A DNA stretch of 64,000 nucleotides from Serpentinimonas maccroryi (GTDB taxonomy: Bacteria > Pseudomonadota > Gammaproteobacteria > Burkholderiales > Burkholderiaceae_C). The notes below the pieces were generated by a model. It worked only from the letters and a program-made list of their open reading frames with translations. It made no database searches and had not been told where the DNA came from. This document shows, piece by piece, positions 25,991-33,458 of this stretch. The stretch lies in contig NZ_AP014569.1 in NCBI RefSeq assembly GCF_000828915.1, positions 2,232,001 to 2,296,000 of the forward strand, written 5' to 3'. A program made the position numbers and the translations under genes. How positions within the stretch are numbered: position 1 is the first letter of the stretch; every line of letters starts with the position of its first letter.

Positions 25991-27480
25991 ACGCCACCCA
26001 CCCCCAAGCCATCGATCCCGTTGACAACCCCGCTACCAGCCCCGATGCTGACCCGGCTGCCCCCGCAGCATCCACCCCGGCCGACGCCCCAGTCGCCCAC
26101 ATTGGCGTCTATGCCGCGCGCCGCGCTCGCTTGGCGGCCCAGCTGGGCCCCGGCGGCATCGCCCTCATCCCCACCGCGCCCGAGCGCAAGCGCAACCGCG
26201 ACAACGAGCACCCCTACCGCTTCGACAGCTATTTTTACTACCTCACCGGCTTCACCGAGCCCAACGCCTGGCTGCTGCTCGACGAGCACGGCCACAGCAC
26301 CCTGTTTTGCCAGCCCAAAGACCTGCAGCGCGAGATCTGGGACGGCTACCGCCTGGGGCCCGAAGCCGCCCCGGCCGCGCTCGGCGTCAGCGCCGCCCAC
26401 TCGATCGACGAGCTCGATGCCCGCCTGCCCGCGCTGCTCGAAAACCGCAGCAGCCTGTGCTACCCCTTCGCCACCCACCCCGGCCTCGAAGGCCGCATCG
26501 ACGGCTGGCTGCACAAAGTGCGTGCGCGCGCGCGCTACGGCGCCCTGTGCCCCGACACCCAGCGCGACCTGTGCGCCTTGCTCGACGAGATGCGCCTGTT
26601 CAAAGACGCGCACGAACTCGAACTCATGCGCCGCGCCGCGCAGATCAGCGCCGGCGCCCACGTGCGCGCCATGCAGCAATGCGCCCGCTGGCTGCGTGGC
26701 GGCCGGGCGCTGCGCGAATACCACCTCGAGGCCGAACTGCTGCACGAATTTCGCCGCCACGGCGCCCAAGGCCCGGCCTACGGCAGCATCGTCGCCGCCG
26801 GCGCCAACGCCTGCGTGCTGCACTACCGCGCCGACGCCGCGCCGGTGCGCCCCGGCGAGCTGGTGCTGATCGACGCCGGTTGCGAACTCGACGGCTACGC
26901 CAGCGACATCACCCGCACCTTCCCCGCCAACGGCCGCTTCAGCGGGCCGCAGCGCGACGCCTACCAACTGGTGCTGGCGGCGCAAGAAGCCGCCGTCGCC
27001 GCCACCCGGCCCGGGCAGCGCTTCACCGACCCGCACCAGGCCAGCGTGCGCGTGCTGGCGCAAGGCATGCTGGATCTGGGCCTGCTCGATGGCACCAAAG
27101 TGGGCACGCTCGACGACGTGATCGAGCAGCGCCACTACTTTCGTTTTTACATGCACCGCACCGGCCACTGGCTCGGGCTCGACGTGCACGACGTGGGCCG
27201 CTACGTCGAACCGGGCGAGATCGGCCAGGTCAGCGAGCGCACCGACCCGCTCAGCGGCGAAACCATCAAAGACCGCCCCAGCCGCATCCTGCGCCCGGGC
27301 ATGGTGCTCACGCTCGAACCGGGCCTGTACGTGCGCCCCGCCGACGACGTGCCGCCGGCGTTTTGGAATATCGGCATACGCATCGAGGACGACGCCGTGG
27401 TCACCGAACACGGCTGCGAGCTGATCACGCGCGCCGTGCCCGTAGCGCCCGAGGCCATCGAAGCGCTGATGCGCGACTGA
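25987..27480 (+). CDS. pepP: Xaa-Pro aminopeptidase
   Basis: 497 residues. An N-terminal Ala/Pro-rich extension (about 1-40), aminopeptidase P N-domain (YAARRARLAAQLGPGGIALI, YRFDSYFYYLTGFTEPNAWL) and a pita-bread catalytic domain with dinuclear metal ligands: Asp in VLIDAGCELDGYASDITRTF, His in HRTGHWLGLDVHD, Glu in LTLEPGLYV and in GIRIEDDAVV. It releases N-terminal residues preceding proline in the cytoplasm. The ATG at 25987 overlaps the murU stop. Confidence 0.92.
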   Translation: MNATHPQAIDPVDNPATSPDADPAAPAASTPADAPVAHIGVYAARRARLAAQLGPGGIALIPTAPERKRNRDNEHPYRFDSYFYYLTGFTEPNAWLLLDEHGHSTLFCQPKDLQREIWDGYRLGPEAAPAALGVSAAHSIDELDARLPALLENRSSLCYPFATHPGLEGRIDGWLHKVRARARYGALCPDTQRDLCALLDEMRLFKDAHELELMRRAAQISAGAHVRAMQQCARWLRGGRALREYHLEAELLHEFRRHGAQGPAYGSIVAAGANACVLHYRADAAPVRPGELVLIDAGCELDGYASDITRTFPANGRFSGPQRDAYQLVLAAQEAAVAATRPGQRFTDPHQASVRVLAQGMLDLGLLDGTKVGTLDDVIEQRHYFRFYMHRTGHWLGLDVHDVGRYVEPGEIGQVSERTDPLSGETIKDRPSRILRPGMVLTLEPGLYVRPADDVPPAFWNIGIRIEDDAVVTEHGCELITRAVPVAPEAIEALMRD

Positions 27481-27636
27481 AGCCAGAGGCTCGATTGGGC
27501 GCACCCTCGGTTCGGTTTGGGTGCATGCGGCGCAAAGGCGGGAATGTTGGGGCGCAAAGGGGCGAGGCAGAATGGGCCGATAAACGAGCCCAGCGGCTAC
27601 ACTGGTTGCCTACAAGCCCAAGCCACCCGGCCCCCC

Positions 27637-28551
27637 ATGAACACCCCCCGCCCCACCGAAGCCCCCCTTGCGCCAGCCGCAAACGCGCCGGATGCCGCAG
27701 CCGCCGACGGCCAGCCAGCCACAGATTGGGCCCCAGCCCACGCCAGCGATACCAACAGCGACACCAAAACCGATCTCAGCCCACAAGATCTCGACGAACT
27801 CGACGACATCTTGGCGCACCTCAGCCAGCGCAACGACGGCGGGCCCTCGTGGGAATTCCTAGAGGGCTACATGGCCGGGCTGCTGTGCTGCCGCCGCCGC
27901 ATCGAAGCCGACGAGTACTTGCCCGCCGTGCTGGCCGACCCCGACAGCGGCTACTTCGGGCCAAAGCTGTTCCAGAGCCCGGCGCAGCACCAGCGTTTCC
28001 TGCAGCTGTGGCAGCGCCGCTGGGAGCAGGTGCAGGCTGCGCTGGATGCGCCCGTCGATGCCCTCGACGACCCACTCGCCTACGCGCCCGAGCTGATCGA
28101 CCTGCGCGCCGTCGTGCAATCACTCAGCCCCGAAGAACGCGCCGAATTCTGCGCCGACCTCGGCGAAGAGCAACACATCCCCGCCTTCGCGCAGCTGTGG
28201 GCCATGGGCTTCATGGCCGTGGTGCAGACCTGGCCCGAAGAATGGCAGCCACCGCGCGACCGCGAACTGGCCGAGTGGATGGAGGAAGCGCTGGACTGCA
28301 TCGAAGCCCTCAGCGGCGACGACCTCGACCCACCCACCCTGAGCCCCCTCGACGACAACGCCCCGCCCAGCGTCAGCCAGCAGCGCATGAACGCCTACGG
28401 CGCCGCCCTGTGGGCCGCCTACGACCTGCGCGAAATCGCGCTCACCCTAGGCCCGCGCGTGTCGCCACAGCGCAAAACCGAACAACCCGGCCGCAACGAC
28501 CCCTGCCACTGCGGCAGCGGCAAAAAATTCAAGAAGTGCCACGGCGCCTGA
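27637..28551 (+). CDS. UPF0149/YecA-like protein with C-terminal SEC-C zinc motif
   Basis: 304 residues. An acidic N-terminal extension, a YecA/UPF0149-type helical domain (GPSWEFLEGYMAGLLCCRRR, PAFAQLWAMGFMAVVQTWPE) and a terminal SEC-C motif PGRNDPCHCGSGKKFKKCHG binding one zinc ion, as in the SecA tail. Such proteins may contact ribosomes or SecB; the function is not settled. The ATG at 27637 follows a stretch without a good ribosome-binding site. Two hairpin elements follow within 30 bp of the stop. Confidence 0.82.
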   Translation: MNTPRPTEAPLAPAANAPDAAAADGQPATDWAPAHASDTNSDTKTDLSPQDLDELDDILAHLSQRNDGGPSWEFLEGYMAGLLCCRRRIEADEYLPAVLADPDSGYFGPKLFQSPAQHQRFLQLWQRRWEQVQAALDAPVDALDDPLAYAPELIDLRAVVQSLSPEERAEFCADLGEEQHIPAFAQLWAMGFMAVVQTWPEEWQPPRDRELAEWMEEALDCIEALSGDDLDPPTLSPLDDNAPPSVSQQRMNAYGAALWAAYDLREIALTLGPRVSPQRKTEQPGRNDPCHCGSGKKFKKCHGA

Positions 28552-28574
28552 AAGGGCCAGAGGCCACCGCCACT

Positions 28575-28734
28575 CAGCCAGCCCCCGAAGGCAGGGCGCT
28601 GCGGCCGGCGGGTGTGGGCCAATTTTGGCCGCGCAGCTGACGGTATGAGCCCCCCAGCCAGCCCCCGAAGGCGGGGCGCTGCGGCCGGCGGGTGTGGGCC
28701 GATTTTTGGCCGCGCAGCGGACGGCATGAGGCCC
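28575..28734. repeat. 80-bp tandem duplication of the hairpin element's left half
   Basis: The unit starting CAGCCAGCCCCCGAAGGC at 28575 repeats at 28655, a period of 80 bp. Both units carry the left arm GGGCGCTGCGGCCGGCGGG and the core, differing at a few positions (AATTTTGG against GATTTTTGG, and TGACGGT against GGACGGC). Confidence 0.8.
28590..28651. repeat. Hairpin repeat element, copy D (lacks its right arm)
   Basis: Left arm and core are present (AATTTTGGCC, GCGCAGC, TGACGGTATGAG), but the complementary right arm is absent because the second tandem unit starts there. It could pair with the right arm of copy E instead. Confidence 0.65.
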
Positions 28735-28760
28735 GCGCCCGCCGGCCGCAGCGCCCCGCC
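28670..28760. repeat. Hairpin repeat element, copy E (longest arms)
   Basis: The left arm from 28670 (GGCGGGGCGCTGCGG onward) and the right arm ending at 28760 pair over about 31 bp with two G-U-type positions and no other mismatch. The core GGCCGATTTTTGGCC, GCGCAGC, GGACGGCATGAGG matches the other copies. Arm sequence differs strongly from copies A-C while pairing is kept. It lies between the convergent YecA-like and pncC genes. Confidence 0.85.
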
Positions 28761-28809
28761 GCAGCCAGCCAAGCCCCACCACCCCAATCCACCGCCTCCG
28801 CCGCAGAAA

Positions 28810-29307
28810 TCAACCACCGGCAACCTGCTCCAACAACCCCTGCAGCGCACAGCGCACCGCCGCCGCACGCACCGCCGCGCGATCGCCCTCGAAGTGCAGC
28901 GTCTGGCTGCGCACCCCAGCCGGGGTGGCCCAGCCCAAACACACCGTGCCTACCGGCTTGCCGGCGCTGCCGCCCAACGGCCCAGCGATGCCGCTCACCG
29001 CCACGCTCACCTGCGCCAGCGAGTGCCACAACGCCCCTTCGGCCAGGGCGCGCACCACCGGCTCGCTCACAGCGCCGTGCTGCTCGATCAGCGCTGGGCT
29101 CACGCCCAAGTGCGCGCTCTTGGCGGCATTGGAATAGCAGACAAAACCGCATTCAAACCAATCGCTGGCGCCACTCAGGCCCGTGCAGGTGGCCGCGATC
29201 AGGCCGCCGGTGCAGCTCTCGGCACTGGCCATGCGCCAGCCGCGCGCGCGCAGCGCCGCCCCCAATTGTTGGCACACGTCAATCAGTTGCGGCTCCAGCG
29301 TGTTCAT
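28810..29307 (-). CDS. pncC: Nicotinamide-nucleotide amidohydrolase (CinA C-terminal domain)
   Basis: 165 residues, a stand-alone CinA C-terminal domain: RMASAESCTGGLIAATCTGL with the catalytic Ser, GFVCYSNAAKSAHLGV, and VAVSGIAGPLGGSAGKPVGT. It deamidates NMN to NaMN in pyridine-nucleotide recycling. Last gene of a minus-strand group, 25 bp after pgpA. Confidence 0.9.
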   Translation of the reverse strand: MNTLEPQLIDVCQQLGAALRARGWRMASAESCTGGLIAATCTGLSGASDWFECGFVCYSNAAKSAHLGVSPALIEQHGAVSEPVVRALAEGALWHSLAQVSVAVSGIAGPLGGSAGKPVGTVCLGWATPAGVRSQTLHFEGDRAAVRAAAVRCALQGLLEQVAGG

Positions 29308-29332
29308 GCGTCCCCCTCAAACTCAACCGGCA

Positions 29333-29947
29333 TCAAAAAAACAAAAACCGCCACAAAGCCAACACCAGCAGCGTGCAAAAAGCCGCCACCAGATCGTCGA
29401 ACATCACCCCCCAAGCCCCGCCCCAGCCGCGGCCCTTAAAGGCGCGGTCGGCCCAAGCCACCGGTTCGGGCTTGACGGCGTCAAAAAATCGAAACAGCGC
29501 AAACGCCAGCAACTGCCCCAGCCAGCCAGCCGGCGCGATCAGCCACAGCACCAGCCAAAAGGCCACGATCTCGTCGATCACGATGTAGCCCGGATCGTTG
29601 GCACCGCTTTGGCGCAGCGTGATGGCCGTGGCCCACCAGCCCAGCAGCAGCGCGGCCGCAATCATCAGCCCCCAGGCCCAAGCGGGCGGCTGCCACAGCA
29701 GACTGACCCACACGAACAGCGCCCACGCCAGCAAGGTGCCGACGGTGCCGGGCGCACGCGGGCTCAGACCGGCACCAAAGCCCAGCGCCAGCGCGTGCGC
29801 CGGATGCGCCAACATGAAACGCAGCCCCGGCGGGCGCAGAGGCTCGATGGCAGCCTCGGACACCGTGGTGGGCTGTGCGGGGTGCGGGGGTGGGCTGGGC
29901 GGGGCGGGTTGCGCCACAGGCTCCGGAGAATGGGGCTCGGGATTCAT
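29333..29947 (-). CDS. pgpA: Phosphatidylglycerophosphatase A
   Basis: 204 residues. A proline-rich N-terminal tail of about 40 residues, then the PgpA fold: GFGAGLSPRAPGTVGTLLAW, YIVIDEIVAFW with acidic metal ligands, and the RFFDAVKPEPVAWADR and FDDLVAAFCTLL motifs, with about four membrane segments. It dephosphorylates phosphatidylglycerophosphate in phosphatidylglycerol synthesis. The ATG at 29947 overlaps the NUDIX stop (ATGA). Confidence 0.9.
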   Translation of the reverse strand: MNPEPHSPEPVAQPAPPSPPPHPAQPTTVSEAAIEPLRPPGLRFMLAHPAHALALGFGAGLSPRAPGTVGTLLAWALFVWVSLLWQPPAWAWGLMIAAALLLGWWATAITLRQSGANDPGYIVIDEIVAFWLVLWLIAPAGWLGQLLAFALFRFFDAVKPEPVAWADRAFKGRGWGGAWGVMFDDLVAAFCTLLVLALWRFLFF

Positions 29948-30876
29948 GCAAACCAGCCCTCAAAGCCATCCACCGGCTCAAAGCGCCGGCCCAGCACGCG
30001 CAGCCTGGTGGGGCCCGGCAGCAGGCGCTCGGGCTGCGGGTGGCAGGGGTCGCCGGGGTAGCACAGGCCGCGCAGCGCGCCTTCGGCAAAGGGGGCGGGC
30101 TCGATGCACGGGGCGCGCCGCGCCAGTGCCTGCTGCCACGCCGCCGCCGCGCTGTCGAAGCGCGCCAGCTCGGCCAGCGCCATCAGCTGCGGCGCGATCA
30201 GCTCCAGCTCGTGTGCCCAGTGGCGCTGCAGGGCCTCGCGCGGGGCCAGCCAGAGGGCCTCCACCGCCTCGCGCTGATCGGGCTGCGCCTGCTGCCCCGG
30301 TGGCAGCAGGGCGAGGAAAAACCGGGTGTCAAAGCGCGCCGTGCCCACCACCGGACTGCGCGGCGTGATCCAGCGCGACCACGGGCGCAGGGCCGCCGTG
30401 TGGGCCTGCAAGCCGTGCGCGCGCAGCGCCTCGAGCCAAGGCTGGCCTGGTTGCAGGCGCTTTTGCAGGTCTAGGGGCGGCCAGCGCCCTCGCGGGCCCT
30501 CCGCAGGCGCCGCCAGCAGCACCCCGGCCTCCTCGTGCAGCTCGCGCAGCGCCGCCAGATGCAGCCCGCGTGCCTGTGCGCTGGGCGTGTGCGGCTCGTT
30601 GAGCTGGTGGGCAAAATCGGCCTCGGGCTGGTCGAGCACCGGCAGCCAGTCGGGCGTGCAATCGGCCGCATCGAGCTTGCCGCCCGGAAACACGTAGTAG
30701 CCGCCCAGCACCTCGGTGCCGGGGTGGCGGCGCAGCAGCAGCACCTGCAGCCCATCGCAACCCTCGCGCAGCAACAGCACCGAGGCCGAGGCGCGCGGTG
30801 GCCGGTCAGACACCTCGCTCGGGGCGGGGGAATGGGTGGGGGCGGGGGCGGGAGGTCGGTCTGTGCTCGGGCTCAT
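29944..30876 (-). CDS. NUDIX hydrolase (NUDT19-like, with insert in the NUDIX box)
   Basis: 310 residues. RASASVLLLREGCDGLQVLL begins the fold. The NUDIX box is split: GGYYVFPGGKLDAAD, a 30-residue insert, then LAALRELHEEAGVLL with the catalytic Glu residues. An insert at this point is typical of NUDT19/RNPSB-type enzymes, which cleave CoA derivatives; the substrate here is not known. The ATG at 30876 is preferred over the upstream frame because similarity begins there. It sits between thiL and pgpA, which are often direct neighbours in proteobacteria. Confidence 0.78.
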   Translation of the reverse strand: MSPSTDRPPAPAPTHSPAPSEVSDRPPRASASVLLLREGCDGLQVLLLRRHPGTEVLGGYYVFPGGKLDAADCTPDWLPVLDQPEADFAHQLNEPHTPSAQARGLHLAALRELHEEAGVLLAAPAEGPRGRWPPLDLQKRLQPGQPWLEALRAHGLQAHTAALRPWSRWITPRSPVVGTARFDTRFFLALLPPGQQAQPDQREAVEALWLAPREALQRHWAHELELIAPQLMALAELARFDSAAAAWQQALARRAPCIEPAPFAEGALRGLCYPGDPCHPQPERLLPGPTRLRVLGRRFEPVDGFEGWFA

Positions 30877-30975
30877 GGCACCATTGTGGCACCGCCGGCG
30901 GCCCCATTGCGAGCTGCAGGGCACACACTGCAACCACCACCAAGCATGTCCACCCCTTGGTCGATTGAGCGCGCT

Positions 30976-31016
30976 GGGGCTGGGGCGAAGGTTGGGCGCA
31001 GGCACAGCCCAGCCCC
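30976..31016 (-). terminator. Inverted repeat just after thiL
   Basis: GGGGCTGGG (30976-30984) and CCCAGCCCC (31008-31016) form a 9-bp perfect stem with a 23-base loop, four bases beyond the thiL stop on the minus strand. No T-tract follows, so an intrinsic terminator is only possible; it may instead separate thiL from the NUDIX transcript. Confidence 0.35.
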
Positions 31017-31020
31017 CCGC

Positions 31021-32040
31021 TCAAGCAAAGTGATCGAAACCCTTTAGCTCAACCCCGGGCGGCAGCGCGTAGGGCTGCAGGCGCTCGTCCACCAGGCTGC
31101 ACTGCGGCCCCGCGTCGGTGGCCGCCACGATGCGGCCGATGCGGCTCAACTCCAGCCCCAGTTCGCGCCCGAGGCGCTCGAGTGCGGAGCGCGCCGCCAC
31201 CGGCGCGGTGTACAGCAGCTCGTAGTCGTCGCCCCCGGCCAGCACACAGGTGAGCGCCAGCGCGGGCTGCACCAAAGCGAGCGCGCGCACGTCGGGGCCC
31301 ACGGCGGGGCTGGCCAGCAGGGCGGGCACATCGAGCTGCGCCGCCACCCCCGAGGCGCGCAGCACATGCCCGAGGTCGGCCAGCAGGCCATCGCTCAGGT
31401 CGATCGCGGCGTGCGCCAGCCCGCGCAAGCCCTGCCCGAGCGCCAGCCGGGGCTCGGGGCGCTCCAACCGCTGGCGGCAGCGCACCAGCGCCGCCTCGGG
31501 CAGGCGCCAGCGCCCGCGCAAAGCCTCCAACGCCAGCCGCGCCTGGCCCAGGCTACCGCTCACGTACAGGTCGTCGCCCGCCAAGGCGGCGTCGCGGCGC
31601 AGTGCCAGCGCCGGCGGCAGCTCGCCAAACACCGTGATGCACACGTTGAGCGGCCCGGCGCAGGTGTCGCCCCCCACCAGCGCGCAGCCGTGTGCGTCGG
31701 CCAGGGCCAGCAGGCCGGCGGCAAACTCCTGCACCCACGGTTCATCGATTTGCGGCAGCGCCAGCGCCAGCACAAACGCCAGCGGCCGCGCACCCATGGC
31801 CGCCAGATCGCTCAGGTTCACCGCCAGCGCCTTGTGGCCGAGCGCGCGCGGCGCCACATCGGGGAAGAAATGCCGCCCCGCCACCAGCATGTCGGTGGAT
31901 ACTGCCAGCACCTGGCCCGGGCCGGGCTGCAGCAGCGCGCAGTCGTCGCCATTGCCCAGCCGCACCCCAGCGTGCACGCCGGGCTGCGCCAGGGGGTGCT
32001 GGAAATAGCGCCGGATCAGATCGAATTCGCCCAGCGCCAT
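31021..32040 (-). CDS. thiL: Thiamine-monophosphate kinase
   Basis: 339 residues. LGEFDLIRRYFQHPLA start, metal-binding VRLGNGDDCALL and STDMLVAGRHF, VNLSDLAAMGARPLA, ALVGGDTCAGPL, AAIDLSDGLLADLGHVL, and the CVLAGGDDYELLYT motif. It phosphorylates TMP to thiamine pyrophosphate. It follows apaG by 24 bp. No TPP riboswitch was seen upstream. Confidence 0.93.
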   Translation of the reverse strand: MALGEFDLIRRYFQHPLAQPGVHAGVRLGNGDDCALLQPGPGQVLAVSTDMLVAGRHFFPDVAPRALGHKALAVNLSDLAAMGARPLAFVLALALPQIDEPWVQEFAAGLLALADAHGCALVGGDTCAGPLNVCITVFGELPPALALRRDAALAGDDLYVSGSLGQARLALEALRGRWRLPEAALVRCRQRLERPEPRLALGQGLRGLAHAAIDLSDGLLADLGHVLRASGVAAQLDVPALLASPAVGPDVRALALVQPALALTCVLAGGDDYELLYTAPVAARSALERLGRELGLELSRIGRIVAATDAGPQCSLVDERLQPYALPPGVELKGFDHFA

Positions 32041-32064
32041 GCGCCCCCCTCAGCCTTGCAAACT

Positions 32065-32454
32065 TCAGTGGAGCGACGACGAGCCGGCCACGCCCTCGGC
32101 GCGCAGCACAAAGGCCGCCACCGGAACCTCGAAGCGCTGGCCGTCAACCGCCACACAAAAGAAGTGCCCGCTCATCAGCCCCATGGGCGTGCGCAGCGGC
32201 ACGCTGCTGCTGTAACGAAAGGCCGCGCCGGGCTGCAGCAGCGGCTGCTGCCCGACCACGCCCAAGCCATCGACGGTCTGGGTCTGGCCGCGCGCGTCCT
32301 CGATCTCCCAGTGGCGCGCCACCAGTTGTGCCGCCACCTCGCCGCTGTTGCGGATGGTCACGGTGTAGGCAAACAGGTACAGCGGCGCGGCCGGGTCGGA
32401 TTGCTCCGGCACGTACTCGGGCTCGACTTCGCAAGTGAATTGATAGCGTGACAT
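32065..32454 (-). CDS. apaG: ApaG (Co2+/Mg2+ efflux-associated) protein
   Basis: 129 residues, the full single-domain ApaG fold: [59 protein letters not shown] and [15 protein letters not shown] beta-sandwich protein linked genetically to magnesium/cobalt homeostasis; its biochemical role is unsettled. It starts the minus-strand group with thiL and is divergent from rpe over 186 bp. Confidence 0.93.
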   Translation of the reverse strand: MSRYQFTCEVEPEYVPEQSDPAAPLYLFAYTVTIRNSGEVAAQLVARHWEIEDARGQTQTVDGLGVVGQQPLLQPGAAFRYSSSVPLRTPMGLMSGHFFCVAVDGQRFEVPVAAFVLRAEGVAGSSSLH

Positions 32455-32640
32455 GCCCTGATTGTGCCTTCATGCACCGATCTGTGGCCAAGTGGTGGCA
32501 CAAATCCATGCACGCCAGCAGGCCGAGCAGGCTCGTGCGACAATAAAACGTTTACGCCATTTCAGTTTGACATTGCGCTGCTTTCGTCCTGCCCAGCTCG
32601 CCCTACCCACCTCGCCCTCCCACCAGCCGCCGCCCCAGCC

Positions 32641-33318
32641 ATGAGCACCTACCGCATCGCCCCTTCCATTTTGTCGGCCGACTTTGCCCGCTTGGGCGAG
32701 GAGGTGCGCAGCGTCATCGCCGCTGGCGCCGACTGGATCCACTTCGACGTCATGGACAACCACTACGTGCCAAACCTGACCTTTGGCCCCATGGTCTGCC
32801 AGGCGCTCAAGCCCCACGCGCAAAAGCCCGACGGCACCCCGGTGCCGATCGATGTGCACCTGATGGTGCAACCGGTGGATGCGCTGGCCGGCGCCTTCAT
32901 CGACGCCGGGGCCGATCTGGTCAGCTTCCACCCCGACGCCAGCACCCACGTGCACCGCAGCGTACAAGCCATCAAGGCGCGCGGCTGCAAGGCCGGGCTG
33001 GTGTTCAACCCGGCCACGCCACTGGACGTGCTCGACTGGGTGATCGACGACCTGGATCTGATTTTGATCATGAGCGTCAACCCCGGCTTTGGCGGCCAAG
33101 GCTTCATCGATTCGGCGCTGCGCAAGGTCGAGCTGGCGCGCCGGCGCATCAAGGCCAGCGGGCGCGACATCCGGCTCGAGGTCGATGGCGGCATCAAGGC
33201 CAGCAACATCCGCCGCGTGGCCGACGCCGGCGCCGACACCTTTGTGGCCGGCAGCGCCATTTTTGGCCAGCGCGACTATGCCGCCGTGATCGCGCAGATG
33301 CGCGCTGCGCTGGCCTAA
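32641..33318 (+). CDS. rpe: Ribulose-phosphate 3-epimerase
   Basis: 225 residues, a TIM barrel with [34 protein letters not shown] (metal His and catalytic Asp), VDVHLM-type [23 protein letters not shown] and the phosphate-binding [11 protein letters not shown] and [11 protein letters not shown]. It interconverts ribulose-5-P and xylulose-5-P in the pentose phosphate pathway and, if present, the Calvin cycle. The ATG at 32641 matches the conserved start; the longer upstream frame is not family-like. Confidence 0.94.
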   Translation: MSTYRIAPSILSADFARLGEEVRSVIAAGADWIHFDVMDNHYVPNLTFGPMVCQALKPHAQKPDGTPVPIDVHLMVQPVDALAGAFIDAGADLVSFHPDASTHVHRSVQAIKARGCKAGLVFNPATPLDVLDWVIDDLDLILIMSVNPGFGGQGFIDSALRKVELARRRIKASGRDIRLEVDGGIKASNIRRVADAGADTFVAGSAIFGQRDYAAVIAQMRAALA

Positions 33319-33406
33319 AGACGGGCTTCGGATCGGGCTCGGGCACCCCAAAAACCAGCGCGCACTGCGGACAAACCCGAAGTCATTTGATACCAGCGCC
33401 CGAATC

Positions 33407-33433
33407 TAGGGTTTTGTGATCAAATAGCGATCA
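33407..33433 (+). promoter_or_regulatory. Candidate sigma-28 (FliA) promoter of the chemoreceptor gene
   Basis: TAGGGTTT (33407-33414; 6 of 8 to TAAAGTTT), an 11-bp spacer and AGCGATCA (33426-33433; contains the CGAT core of GCCGATAA). FliA control of chemoreceptors is established in flagellated proteobacteria. It overlaps the inverted repeat GATCAAATAG (33418-33427) and CTATTTTGATC (33436-33446), a possible operator. Confidence 0.4.
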
Positions 33434-33458
33434 GTCTATTTTGATCAGGCCTCGCTTT

